Shown here: one piece after another, positions 35,075 through 43,018 of the stretch
Layout of the letters: the number at the start of each line of letters is the position of its first letter
How positions within the stretch are numbered: position 1 is the stretch's first letter
Assembly (NCBI RefSeq): GCF_017312725.1
Contig: NZ_BOPO01000078.1
Span: forward strand, 1 to 59,001
Reading direction: 5' to 3'
DNA from: Actinocatenispora comari
Lineage (GTDB): Bacteria > Actinomycetota > Actinomycetes > Mycobacteriales > Micromonosporaceae
DNA: 59,001 nt
The notes under the pieces: generated by a model
Told to the model about the DNA's origin: nothing
Database searches by the model: none
Seen by the model: the letters and a program-made list of their open reading frames with translations, nothing else
Program-made: the position numbers and the translations under genes

Positions 35075-35107
35075 CGCCGGCCCGGCGGGATCGCCGCCGG
35101 GCCGGCG
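35075..35107. terminator. strong bidirectional hairpin between convergent genes
   Basis: CGCCGGCCCGGCGG (35075-35088) pairs perfectly with CCGCCGGGCCGGCG (35094-35107) around a GATCG loop: a 14-bp stem. It sits between the GT26 stop and the GH16 stop, which face each other. No T-tract follows on either strand, which is common for GC-rich actinobacterial terminators. Confidence 0.75.
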
Positions 35108-35113
35108 CGGTGG

Positions 35114-36508
35114 TCAGTGGCCGAAGGTGAACCAGTTGACGTTGACGAAGTCGGCGGGCTGGCCGCTGCTGAACGTCAGGAAGACCGTGTGCTTGCCGGT
35201 CACCCCGGTGATGTTCGCCGGGATCGTCTGCCAGCTCTGCCAGCCACCGGTGTTGGCGAGCGCGAAGCTGCCGATCGGGGCGGCCGACCGGGAGTCGAGC
35301 CGTACCTGCACCAGCCCGCTGATGCCGGCACCGGCACCCGACGCGACCCGGGCCCGGAACTGGGTGGCCGCGCTGGATCCGAAGTCGACCCCGTCGTACT
35401 CGGCCCAGTCGCCGTTGGCGATCCAGCCGACGTCCTGGCCGCCGCCGGCGTCCGTGGTCGTCTCGGTCGCCACGCCGGACGCCGCCGAGTACCCCTCGGC
35501 CTGGATCGTCGAGTACGCGTCGGTGCCCCCGCCGGTGGGCGGCGGGGTCGACGACGAGGTGGCGTAGGCGGCCACGTAGTCGACGCTCATCCCGGCGCCG
35601 GAGGAGGTCGACCCGGTCGGCGTGCCGCAGCCGCACACCCCGTTCGGGAAGCCGCCGCCCATCGCCACGTTCAGGATGACGAAGAACCCGTGGTCGACGG
35701 CGGCCTGCCAGGTGCTCGTACCCACCTGGCTCTCGTTCACGGTGAAGAAGTTGGTCCCGTCCAGGTACCAGCGGATCTGCTCGGCGGACGTGTTCCGCCG
35801 GTCGATGACCACCGAGTACGTGTGGTAGCCGGTCTGGCAGCCGGAACAGGCGCGCAGCCCGCTGCCCAGCCCGTTCGTCTCGTTGCACGGGCCGCCCGGG
35901 TTCACGCCGCAGTGCAGCGTCCCGGCCTCCTCGCTGAGCGCGTTGACGTCCTCCATCACGTCGATCTCGCCGATGCTCGGCCAGTTCGTCGCGCCGACCG
36001 GCCGCGCCGCGGCGCCGAGCATCCAGAACGCCGGCCAGTACCCGAGGCCGTTCGCCGGGCTCGGCTGCTTGATCGAGGCGGTCACCTGCAGTTGGCCACC
36101 GGCCGGCGCGGCGAGGTCGGTACGTTGCGTCTCGATCCGGCCCGAGGTCCAGCTTCCGTTGCTGTTGACCGGCTTGATCACCAGGTGGCCGGAGCCGTCC
36201 TGGTAGACGTTGGTGGTGCTGTCGGTCATCGTCTCGACCTCGCCGGTGCCCCAGTTGCCGGCGCCGCCGGGATAGCCGGTACCGGTGTCGTAGAGCCAGT
36301 CGGACCGGTTCACCCCGGTGCCGGCGGCCCCGCCGAAGTCGTCGCTGAACACCGTGCTCCACCCGGTCGGCGGCGCGGGTACCGCCCGCGGAGCCGCCGA
36401 CGGCGTCGGGGCGGCGTCGGACGGTACGGCTGCGCCGAAGGCGGCGAGGGCGAGTGCCGCCCCCGCGACGAGTGCCAGCCCGATTCGGTGCCTGATCGAT
36501 CTGCTCAC
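35114..36508 (-). CDS. secreted GH16 beta-glucanase with C-terminal CBM6
   Basis: This exported glycoside hydrolase has 464 residues. A signal peptide (about 1-32, HRIGLALVAGAALALAAFGA) leads to a GH16 catalytic domain (about 45-315) with the active-site motif GEIDVMED: E181 nucleophile, D183, E186 acid/base. A short Thr/Pro linker (320-329) and a CBM6-type carbohydrate-binding module (about 334-464) follow. The sequence resembles bacterial endo-beta-1,3-glucanases (laminarinases). The GTG at 36508 has GGAGGT upstream. A strong promoter with a LacI-type operator at the transcript start predicts sugar-controlled expression. It may act on environmental glucans or on self-made polymer. Confidence 0.92.
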   Translation of the reverse strand: MSRSIRHRIGLALVAGAALALAAFGAAVPSDAAPTPSAAPRAVPAPPTGWSTVFSDDFGGAAGTGVNRSDWLYDTGTGYPGGAGNWGTGEVETMTDSTTNVYQDGSGHLVIKPVNSNGSWTSGRIETQRTDLAAPAGGQLQVTASIKQPSPANGLGYWPAFWMLGAAARPVGATNWPSIGEIDVMEDVNALSEEAGTLHCGVNPGGPCNETNGLGSGLRACSGCQTGYHTYSVVIDRRNTSAEQIRWYLDGTNFFTVNESQVGTSTWQAAVDHGFFVILNVAMGGGFPNGVCGCGTPTGSTSSGAGMSVDYVAAYATSSSTPPPTGGGTDAYSTIQAEGYSAASGVATETTTDAGGGQDVGWIANGDWAEYDGVDFGSSAATQFRARVASGAGAGISGLVQVRLDSRSAAPIGSFALANTGGWQSWQTIPANITGVTGKHTVFLTFSSGQPADFVNVNWFTFGH

Positions 36509-36607
36509 GGTGACCTCCGCGGTGCATCCGAGGCGAGCGCGGGCGGGTCGTCGAGGGGGCGCCGCCCGCAGGGGAACACCTCCGTACACATCGGGGTGAA
36601 TGCGGAC

Positions 36608-36654
36608 GGAAGCGCTTACGGAGGAGTACACCGCCGAACCGCGCTATCTGTCAA
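36608..36654 (-). promoter_or_regulatory. GH16 promoter with LacI-type operator
   Basis: On the minus strand TTGACA (36654-36649) and TGTACT (36630-36625) are -35 and -10 boxes with an 18-bp spacer. The predicted transcript start, near 36618, touches AAGCGCTT (36610-36617) within GGAAGCGCTTAC, the core of operators bound by LacI-family sugar regulators. An operator at +1 is a classic repression layout. The leader to the GTG is about 110 nt. Confidence 0.75.
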
Positions 36655-36699
36655 GTAACCTCACAGTTTCCCGGCCGGGGCCGAGCGGCCCCGGTCGGA

Positions 36700-37569
36700 T
36701 CAGTGCTGAGCGAGTGGATCGAGGTCGGCCGCCGTCGCGTCGGTGGCGGTGGTGGACTCGCTCAGTGCCCGCCACCGTTCGTCGGTGGCGAGCAGGGCGC
36801 GGCCGGCGGCGGTCGCGTACCGGAACGCGTCGGCGCCGGCGAGCAACCGCAGTGGCGGCTCGGGCAGCGCCACGACGTCGAGTACCAGCCGGGCCACCTT
36901 CGCCGGATCGCTGGCCGCGGTGGCCTCGCCGGCGCCGTGCATGGCCGCCGCCCGGCCGACGGTCTCCGCGTACTCCGGGCGGATGTCGGCGACCCGCATC
37001 GACGAGCCGGCCCAGTCGGTCCGCATGCCGCCGGGTTCGAGCACGGTGACCGCGATGCCGAGCGGGGCGACCTCGGCCGCCAGTACCGACGAGAAGCCGC
37101 CGACCGCCCACTTCGCGGTCTGGTACGCGCCGAGGCCGGGGGTGGCGAGCCGGCCACCGACCGACGAGATCTGGATGATCCGGCCGGCGCGTTGCTCGCG
37201 CATGACCGGCAACGCCGCCTGGGTGAGCCGGACCACGCCGAACAGGTTGGTCTCGACCTGCGCGCGGAAGTCGGCCGCCGCGACGTCCTCGATCGATGCG
37301 ACGTTGGCGTAACCGGCGTTGTTGACCAGCACGTCGAGCCGGCCGAACCGGTCGACGGCGGTACGCACCGCGGCGCGTGCGGCGTCGTCGTCGGTGACGT
37401 CCAGCGGCACGGCGACGAGCCGGTCCGGGTACGCGGCGGCGAGGTCGTCGAGCGTCGACGTGCTGCGGGCACCGGCGACGACGCGGTGGCCGTCGGCCAG
37501 CGCGGTACGGACGATCTCGCGGCCCAGGCCGCGCGACGCGCCGCTGACCAGGAAAACCAGGGACGACAT
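36700..37569 (-). CDS. short-chain dehydrogenase/reductase
   Basis: This classical SDR of 289 residues has coenzyme loop VFLVSGASRGLGREIV near residue 6, structural motif VLVNNAGYANV, catalytic Ser in QISSVGG, and the YxxxK dyad in GAYQTAKWAVGG. It acts on an unknown carbonyl or alcohol. ATG at 37569 is chosen; a GTG at 37578 would add three residues and sits closer to the GAGGGG site. It is divergent from a TetR gene, and a near-palindrome of 20 bp lies just upstream, so repression by that TetR is likely. Confidence 0.9.
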   Translation of the reverse strand: MSSLVFLVSGASRGLGREIVRTALADGHRVVAGARSTSTLDDLAAAYPDRLVAVPLDVTDDDAARAAVRTAVDRFGRLDVLVNNAGYANVASIEDVAAADFRAQVETNLFGVVRLTQAALPVMREQRAGRIIQISSVGGRLATPGLGAYQTAKWAVGGFSSVLAAEVAPLGIAVTVLEPGGMRTDWAGSSMRVADIRPEYAETVGRAAAMHGAGEATAASDPAKVARLVLDVVALPEPPLRLLAGADAFRYATAAGRALLATDERWRALSESTTATDATAADLDPLAQH

Positions 37570-37595
37570 GGAGCCCACTTCCCCTCGTGGAGGTT

Positions 37596-37615
37596 CTAAC
37601 TAACCGGTTGATTAG
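37596..37615. promoter_or_regulatory. TetR operator near the SDR gene
   Basis: CTAACTAACCGGTTGATTAG is palindromic at 16 of 20 positions, with a perfect AACCGGTT core. It lies 27 bp upstream of the SDR start codon. The related site at 37651-37670 precedes the TetR gene, so one repressor probably controls both. Confidence 0.7.
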
Positions 37616-37650
37616 CTCTGGCTCCAGTGAAGCGCCCGGGAGGCGAGTCG

Positions 37651-37676
37651 TCAACTAAATGGTCAGTTGATAAGCT
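37651..37676. promoter_or_regulatory. TetR operator and leaderless -10 of the TetR gene
   Basis: TCAACTAAATGGTCAGTTGA (37651-37670) has perfect TCAACT/AGTTGA arms. It is followed directly by TAAGCT (37671-37676), a -10 box that ends 6 nt before the GTG start. The operator fills the spacer between -35 and -10, so binding would block the promoter. Confidence 0.7.
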
Positions 37677-37682
37677 GCCGGT

Positions 37683-38321
37683 GTGACCAGAGACGCAGCG
37701 GCGACCCGGCAGCGCCTGCTCGCCGCGGCGCGCGACGAGTTCGCCGCCCGGGGCATCGCCGGCAGCCGGGTGGACCGGATCGCCGACGCGGCCCGCAGCA
37801 ACAAGGCGCAGATCTACCACTACTTCGGCAGCAAGGACGGGCTGTTCGACGCGGTCTTCGACGACATGTGCCGGCAGACCGTCGACGCCGTCCCGATCGA
37901 CGCCACGGACCTGCCCGAGTACGCCGGCCGGTTGTTCGACTCGTACCGGCAGCGCCCCTGGGTGCAGCGCATCGCGAGCTGGTACCGGCTGGAACGGGCC
38001 GGCACCGGCGACCTGGCGCAGGGCGTGCTGGCCAGCAACCGGGCCAAGATCGAGGCGGTGGCCGCGGCGCAGGCCGCCGGTGCCGTGCCGGCCCGGTTCG
38101 CGCCGGACGTGCTGCTCGGCCTCGTCCTGCACCTGTCGGGTTTCTGGGACGCGAACGTGCCCGAGTTCGACGCGGTCGTCGAGGTCGACACCGTCAAGGC
38201 ACGGCGCAAGGTCGTCGTCGACGCGGTCGCCGCCCTCCTCGGGCGCTCGGCTGCCGGCCAGGACGACGCCGGCCCGCACCTGCCGGCGCGACAACCCGCA
38301 TCCACGAAAGGCGAGCGATGA
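37683..38321 (+). CDS. TetR-family transcriptional regulator
   Basis: This 212-residue regulator has the N-terminal TetR domain TRQRLLAAARDEFAARGIAG, then SRVDRIADAARSNKAQIYHYFGSKDGLFDAVF. Its C-terminal part resembles regulators with a TetR_C-type ligand pocket (RQRPWVQRIASWYRLERAG). The transcript appears leaderless from the GTG. Its stop overlaps the ATG of an NTF2-like gene (ATGA, 38318-38321). It is divergent from the SDR gene, with operators near both starts. The three genes form one small regulon. Confidence 0.9.
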   Translation: MTRDAAATRQRLLAAARDEFAARGIAGSRVDRIADAARSNKAQIYHYFGSKDGLFDAVFDDMCRQTVDAVPIDATDLPEYAGRLFDSYRQRPWVQRIASWYRLERAGTGDLAQGVLASNRAKIEAVAAAQAAGAVPARFAPDVLLGLVLHLSGFWDANVPEFDAVVEVDTVKARRKVVVDAVAALLGRSAAGQDDAGPHLPARQPASTKGER

Positions 38322-38755
38322 GCTCGGACCACCGCGCCATCGAGGCGCTGATCTTCCGGTACGCGCAGCTGGTCGACGACGGTGACCTCGACGGCCTCGG
38401 CGAGCTGCTGGCCGAGGCGGTCTTCACCGGCAGCGGCGCGCCGCTGCGAGGGCGGGACGAGATCGCCGGGATGTTCCGCCGCACGGTGATCATCCATCCG
38501 GACGGGACCCCACGTACCCAGCACGTCGTCAGCAACCTCGTCGTCGAGGTCGCCGATGACCGGGCGAGTGCGGCGGCTCGCTCCTACGTCACGGTCTTCC
38601 AGGCGCTGCCCGACGTGCCGCTGCGGCCGATCGCCGCCGGCCGGTACGCCGACCGGTTCGTGCGGCGGGACGACGGCTGGCGGTTCGCCGCCCGGACGGT
38701 GGACATCCGGTTGGTCGGTGACGTCGGTCGTCACCTGCGGGTGGACCGCGCCTGA
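38318..38755 (+). CDS. NTF2/SnoaL-like protein
   Basis: This 145-residue cone-fold protein of the NTF2/SnoaL superfamily opens with HRAIEALIFRYAQLVDDGDLD and LGELLAEAVFTGSGAPLRGR. A central THVVSN-like RTQHVVSNLVVEVADDRASA and the C-terminal RYADRFVRRDDGWRFAARTV are also typical. Members act as small-molecule isomerases, cyclases or binding proteins. No specific activity can be assigned. It is coupled by a 4-nt overlap to the TetR gene and probably works with the SDR in modifying one compound. Confidence 0.85.
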   Translation: MSSDHRAIEALIFRYAQLVDDGDLDGLGELLAEAVFTGSGAPLRGRDEIAGMFRRTVIIHPDGTPRTQHVVSNLVVEVADDRASAAARSYVTVFQALPDVPLRPIAAGRYADRFVRRDDGWRFAARTVDIRLVGDVGRHLRVDRA

Positions 38756-38797
38756 CCGTGCCCCCCGTACGCGAGCGGCCCGTGGCCCCGGCGCGCG

Positions 38798-38827
38798 AGC
38801 GGCCCGCCAGGGGGTCGGCGGGCCGCT
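38798..38827. terminator. hairpin between convergent genes
   Basis: AGCGGCCCGCC (38798-38808) pairs perfectly with GGCGGGCCGCT (38817-38827) around an 8-nt loop. It lies between the stops of the NTF2-like and SGNH genes. GGGGGG follows on the plus strand rather than T, so this is a GC-type terminator candidate. Confidence 0.6.
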
Positions 38828-38846
38828 GCGGGGGGAGCGCGGTGGG

Positions 38847-39641
38847 TCAGGCGTTGCTGGTGAAGGCCGGCAGGTAGCCGCTGGACTGGCCGGTCGCGGT
38901 CGGGTGGTACGACTCGGTGATGTCGGAGAAGTTCAGCGCGTGCAGCCACTTGTCGCCGCTGCACAGCTGGTGACCGACGAAGATGTCGCGGACGTCGGCG
39001 AAGACGAAGCCGTGCCGCTGCGCCGCCGCCTGGATGGTGGCGTCGAGCAGGTTGATGCCCTCGTCGATCTTGGCGTGCGACTTGGCGCTGAGCCCGACGC
39101 AGAACGTACCGAGCTGGTAGAAGACCGGGTAGCTGAGCACCACGACGCGGGCGTTGGGCGCGTGCTGGTGGATGCCGTTGTACGTGGTGTCGAGCTTGCC
39201 GGGCAGGGTGCTCTGCACGGCGTCCTCGGCGCTCTGCACCGCGGCCACGCACGCGTCGGTGCCCTGCAGTGCGCAGGTGGTCATGATGTTGGAGAAGCCG
39301 ATGTCGTTGCCGCCGATGGTGAGGCTGACCAGGGAGGTGCTGCTGTTCAGCGCGGACAGCTGGGACGAGTTGACGTCGCTGGTGGTCGCGCCGGAGCAGG
39401 CGACGGAGCTGTACGAGCTGGGCGAGTGCGCCGCGGCCCACAGCGCCGAGTAGGCCTTGGTGCTGCGGTCACACGAGCCGCTGGAGTCGATGTACGACCC
39501 GGCGCCGACACCGGACGAGTACGAGTCGCCGAGCGCGACGTAGTTGACGGCGGCGGCCTGCGCCGGAGCGGCGAACGCCAGGGTGGCGCCGGCCGCCGAG
39601 AGCAGGCCGGCCAGTGCCGCGACAAGGCGGGATCTGCGCAT
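38847..39641 (-). CDS. secreted SGNH-fold esterase/lipase
   Basis: This 264-residue exported hydrolase resembles Streptomyces secreted SGNH lipases. A signal peptide (RRSRLVAALAGLLSAAGATL, to about residue 30) precedes block I NYVALGDSYSSGVGAG with the nucleophilic Ser. Block III is SLTIGGNDIGFSN, and the C-terminal catalytic His is in ESYHPTATGQ. Six cysteines, as in the Streptomyces enzymes, suggest three disulfides. GGAGG precedes the ATG. The 215-bp upstream gap is AT-rich and carries a perfect GGCAAGCGCTTGCC palindrome. A role in removing acyl groups from polymer or lipid is possible but unproven. Confidence 0.9.
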   Translation of the reverse strand: MRRSRLVAALAGLLSAAGATLAFAAPAQAAAVNYVALGDSYSSGVGAGSYIDSSGSCDRSTKAYSALWAAAHSPSSYSSVACSGATTSDVNSSQLSALNSSTSLVSLTIGGNDIGFSNIMTTCALQGTDACVAAVQSAEDAVQSTLPGKLDTTYNGIHQHAPNARVVVLSYPVFYQLGTFCVGLSAKSHAKIDEGINLLDATIQAAAQRHGFVFADVRDIFVGHQLCSGDKWLHALNFSDITESYHPTATGQSSGYLPAFTSNA

Positions 39642-39810
39642 GTTTACCTCCGGGTAGGGGATCCGGGATCGTGTCTCGTATCACAGCATTACCGGCAAGT
39701 AATCCGAAAGACCCCGAGGCAAGAATTTTCTAAGTAATTGCCTTGATGACGCTAATTTCCACCGGCGCCACCCCGCGGCGGCGCGGTCGACCAGCGCCGT
39801 CACGGCAGGT

Positions 39811-39824
39811 GGCAAGCGCTTGCC
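39811..39824. promoter_or_regulatory. perfect 14-bp LacI-type palindrome
   Basis: GGCAAGCGCTTGCC is fully symmetric and shares AAGCGCTT with the operator at the GH16 promoter. It lies 170 bp upstream of the SGNH start and 33 bp past the end of the methyltransferase gene. The 215-bp gap otherwise holds an AT-rich patch (39670-39760) with AGGCAA...TTGCCT arms. A regulatory site is likely; which gene it serves is uncertain. Confidence 0.5.
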
Positions 39825-39856
39825 CAGCGCGGCGCCAGGATCGCCGAGCGGCGGCG

Positions 39857-40591
39857 TCAGGTGGTGCGGCGGGCCAGGTAGAGCACGTTGGTGGCGACGG
39901 CGGGCAGCCGGTGCGCCAGCCGGTCGTCGAGCAGCCCGGCGACGGCGCGCAGCCCGGGCCGGCGGTACCAGCCGCGCGAGGTCAGTGCACAGCCGCGCCG
40001 CCCGACCAGCCGGAACCCGTGCCGGGCCAGCAGGTCGGTGACCGCGCCGTCGGTCAGCTCGGCGAACCACGCCTCGCCGCGCCGGCGGCGGGCGCCCAGG
40101 TGCCGCAGCGACGGCGACCGGCCGTGGTTCTCCAGTACCAGCAGGCCCGACTCGGCGGTCGGCAGCGCGGCCGCGGCGAACGCGAGCGCGCGGTCGCGTA
40201 CCGCCGGGGCGGCGTTGAGCAGCAGCCGGAACATCGTCACCAGCGCCGGGCCCTCGGTACGGACCGGCTCCGGCGTCGGACCCTCGATCGGCACCCGGTG
40301 CAGTTCGGCGGTGCTGCCGGCCTCCCGGGCGGCGCGCAGCATCGCCGGTGACACGTCGTACCCGTGCGCGGACGAGACCAGGTCGTCGAGCATCAGCAAC
40401 GCCCGGCCGGTACCGCAGGCGAAGTCGTGCTGCACCGGCGGCGTGGCGAACTCGCGGGTGACCAGCTCGCGCAGGAACGCGCGCTGCCGGGCGCTGATCG
40501 CCGCGGCGTAGCCGCCTTTCGCGTACACCACGTCGCGGTACCGGTCGACCACGGTGTCGTCGAGGAACAGGTTCGGGTAGTCAGTGCGCAC
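39857..40591 (-). CDS. SAM-dependent methyltransferase
   Basis: This 244-residue class I methyltransferase has motif I as HDFACGTGRALLMLDDLVSS (about residues 55-74), followed by GYDVSPAMLRAARE. The opening DYPNLFLDDTVVDRYRDVVY and a later LLVLENHGRSPSLRHLGAR resemble methyltransferases of polysaccharide and glycolipid clusters. It is the last gene of the six-gene exopolysaccharide operon and overlaps the flippase gene by 11 nt. O-methylation of a sugar in the repeat unit is the natural guess; no acceptor can be shown. Confidence 0.83.
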   Translation of the reverse strand: MRTDYPNLFLDDTVVDRYRDVVYAKGGYAAAISARQRAFLRELVTREFATPPVQHDFACGTGRALLMLDDLVSSAHGYDVSPAMLRAAREAGSTAELHRVPIEGPTPEPVRTEGPALVTMFRLLLNAAPAVRDRALAFAAAALPTAESGLLVLENHGRSPSLRHLGARRRRGEAWFAELTDGAVTDLLARHGFRLVGRRGCALTSRGWYRRPGLRAVAGLLDDRLAHRLPAVATNVLYLARRTT

Positions 40592-42143
40592 GGGACAACC
40601 TTCCCAACAGTGCGGTGGGGGACAGGCGGAGCTGGTGCCGGCAGGCGAGGCAACCGGCGGCGTAGGCCGGGACGGCCACGGCGAGCGCGACGGCCAGGCC
40701 GGCCGGGCCGGCGCCGAACAGCAGCCGGGCCGCGATCGCCGGCACGCCGACGCAACCGGCCGCGAGCAGGGCGGCCCGGATCGTCCCGGGGCCGAACGGG
40801 TGCAGCCGCAGAACGGCGGCGATCTGGCCCAGCGGCACCAGGTTCTTCGCCAGCAGCGCGAGCGCCCAGCCGAGCGCCGCGCCGAGAATGCCGAGCCGGG
40901 GAATCGCCACCAGGTCGACGGCCAGGTTCACGCCGAACGCGAGTGCCACGTTGGCGAGGTTCCAGGTGGTACGGCCGCCCATGGTGAGCACCATGTCGAC
41001 CATGCCGCAGGCGGCGGCGACGAGCATCGCGGCGCACAGCAGCGCCACCACGACCGCGGCGGAGCCCTGCCGGTACCCGGCGCCGAACGCCTGCAGGTAG
41101 GCCGGTGCGAACACCGCGACGAGCAGGTACAGCGGCCAGGTCAGCGCGACCACCCAGCCGGTCGAGGTCTGGTACAGGCTGCGCACGGCCGCGGTGTCGC
41201 CGCGGGCCAGCAGCTCGGCCAGCCGGGGTTGCACCGCGGCGCCGATCGCCTGGTTTGCCAGCTGGCCGACCACGATGAACCTGGTCGCCACCGTGTACAC
41301 GGCAGCGGCCCGGAAGCCGAGCAGCGCGGCGACCAGCAGTACGTCCAGCCGCTGCAGCCCGACCTGCGCGATCGAGGACAGCGCCCGCGGCGCGGTGAAC
41401 CGCCACACCGCCCGGGTCAGGTCCGCCGGCAACCGGTGGTCGGCGACCTGCTCGTCGACCGGCCGGGACCGGGCCCTGCGGTCCACAGTGGACAGAAACC
41501 AGCCGGCGACCAGCATGCTCACCGCGTACGGGGCGGCCCAGGCGGCGACGTCCGCGGTGAGGCTGCCGGCGAGCAGCACCACCAGCAGGCCGGCCAGTTG
41601 CAGGCTCGGCCGCAGTACCTTCTCGGTCAGCGCGGTCGGCCGCATCGTCCGGTACCCGCGGGTCGCCGACAGCAGCGCGTCGGACAGCGCGGCGAGCGGC
41701 AGGAACAGCGCCAGCAGCCGCAGCTGGCGGGCGAACTGCGGTGCGTGCGCGACGTCCGCGCCGAAGCAGCCGGTCGTCGCGAGCCGCGGCGCGGCCAGCA
41801 TCAGCAGCGCGGCCATCGCCACCGAGGCGACCAGTACCGGCAGCAGCATCGAGCGCAGGCACCGGTGCAGCAGGTCGAACCGGCGCAGCGCGCGCAGCCG
41901 GGCCAGCCAGTACACCAGGCCGGTGTCGGTGCCGAGCTTCGCGATCATCTGCGCCAGCAGGAACGCCGAGGTCGCCGCGAAGAACACGCCGGCCTGGGTG
42001 TGCCCGAGCCCGCGCGCGATCAGCATCGTGACGGCGAGCCCGGCGGCACCGGAGAACCCCGCGGCGACCAGGTTCAGCGCGCCGGACCGGGCGGTACTCG
42101 CGAGCACCGTGCCGTGTTCCGGGGTGGCCCGGGTGAGCGCCAC
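40581..42143 (-). CDS. Wzx-type polysaccharide flippase
   Basis: This 520-residue polytopic membrane protein of the MVF/PST exporter superfamily has about 12-14 helices. The start is ARSGALNLVAAGFSGAAGLA, with LIARGLGHTQAGVFFAATSA typical of O-antigen and capsule flippases. Later landmarks include LQRLDVLLVAALLGFRAAA and YTVATRFIVVGQLANQAIG. It should move the undecaprenyl-linked repeat unit across the membrane. GTG start, one base after the sulfotransferase stop. It is in an operon with Wzz-like, Wzy-like, kinase-like, sulfotransferase and methyltransferase genes. The final ~15 residues are overlapped by the methyltransferase start. Confidence 0.9.
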   Translation of the reverse strand: MALTRATPEHGTVLASTARSGALNLVAAGFSGAAGLAVTMLIARGLGHTQAGVFFAATSAFLLAQMIAKLGTDTGLVYWLARLRALRRFDLLHRCLRSMLLPVLVASVAMAALLMLAAPRLATTGCFGADVAHAPQFARQLRLLALFLPLAALSDALLSATRGYRTMRPTALTEKVLRPSLQLAGLLVVLLAGSLTADVAAWAAPYAVSMLVAGWFLSTVDRRARSRPVDEQVADHRLPADLTRAVWRFTAPRALSSIAQVGLQRLDVLLVAALLGFRAAAVYTVATRFIVVGQLANQAIGAAVQPRLAELLARGDTAAVRSLYQTSTGWVVALTWPLYLLVAVFAPAYLQAFGAGYRQGSAAVVVALLCAAMLVAAACGMVDMVLTMGGRTTWNLANVALAFGVNLAVDLVAIPRLGILGAALGWALALLAKNLVPLGQIAAVLRLHPFGPGTIRAALLAAGCVGVPAIAARLLFGAGPAGLAVALAVAVPAYAAGCLACRHQLRLSPTALLGRLSRAH

Positions 42144-42144
42144 C

Positions 42145-43017
42145 TCAGTGCTCCAGATAGGACGGTCGGTAGCCGAGCCAGTCGGCCAACCGCTCGTCGT
42201 AGGGCGCGAAGTGCGCCGCCAGCCGGCGCCGCACCCGGTCCGGCATCGGTCCCCGGGACCGCGCGTTGTGCCGCTCGAACGGCGGGTGGCCGAGATCCGG
42301 CAGGTCCAGGAAGGACAGTACCGAGTCGTAGACCGGCGCCGGGTCGGTGAAGAACAGTTCCGAGTCGACCACGTGGATGCGGTCGCGGCCGAACACCTTC
42401 TCCAGCCGTACCAGGTGATCGACGTACTGGCCGCGCTCGGTGTAGGCGTGGTGCTGGTGGGCGTGACTGTGGTAGGTCGGGTCGTCGCGCAGCCGGGCCG
42501 CCTCCCCGGCCAGCCGGCCGGGTTCGCGGGCCAGCGCCAGCGCGAAGTCGCGTTCGGTCTCGAAACCGCGCGCCACCTCGTGCGCGTGCTGCGAGTACGC
42601 CCGCTCGACCGGGTCGCGGATCAGCACGATCAGTTTCACGTCCGGCAGCGCGGCGGCGATCCGCTCCGCGGCGAGCGGATGGTACATGTAGTAGGGGCTG
42701 GACTCGAACGTCTGCACCCGGGCACCGATCCGGCGCTCCCGCCGGCCCGCGGTGCGGCACAACGGGAAGTGCCCGCGATACCAGTCCGGTCCGTGCTCGT
42801 AGCCGACGTCGAAGTAGTGCACACCCTTGTGCCACACGGCTTTCAGCACCGCCGGATGCGCGGACAGGGCCCGGTACAGCGACGTGGTGCCGCACCGCTG
42901 GCCGCCCGCGATCAGGAACGAGGGCAGCATCCGGTGCGCCGCGGTGAGCCGTCCGAAGCCCACCGATCCGGTGTGCGCCAACCGTTTCACTCCGGTCGGC
43001 AGCGTCGTACCCAGCAT
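42145..43017 (-). CDS. PAPS-dependent sulfotransferase (second, heparan-type)
   Basis: This 290-residue sulfotransferase is of the type similar to heparan-sulfate N/O-sulfotransferases. The phosphosulfate loop is FLIAGGQRCGTTSLYRALSA (about residues 34-53). A catalytic-base region follows (KAVWHKGVHYFDVGYEHGPD), then LIVLIRDPVERAYSQHAHEV, the 3'-phosphate site. HPPFERHNARSRGPMPDRVR near the end resembles the PAP-contact loop of carbohydrate sulfotransferases. It lies mid-operon between kinase-like and flippase genes with 1-nt gaps, so the acceptor is most likely the exopolysaccharide repeat unit. It is clearly different from the sulfotransferase at 33 kb. Confidence 0.9.
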   Translation of the reverse strand: MLGTTLPTGVKRLAHTGSVGFGRLTAAHRMLPSFLIAGGQRCGTTSLYRALSAHPAVLKAVWHKGVHYFDVGYEHGPDWYRGHFPLCRTAGRRERRIGARVQTFESSPYYMYHPLAAERIAAALPDVKLIVLIRDPVERAYSQHAHEVARGFETERDFALALAREPGRLAGEAARLRDDPTYHSHAHQHHAYTERGQYVDHLVRLEKVFGRDRIHVVDSELFFTDPAPVYDSVLSFLDLPDLGHPPFERHNARSRGPMPDRVRRRLAAHFAPYDERLADWLGYRPSYLEH

Positions 43018-43018
43018 C

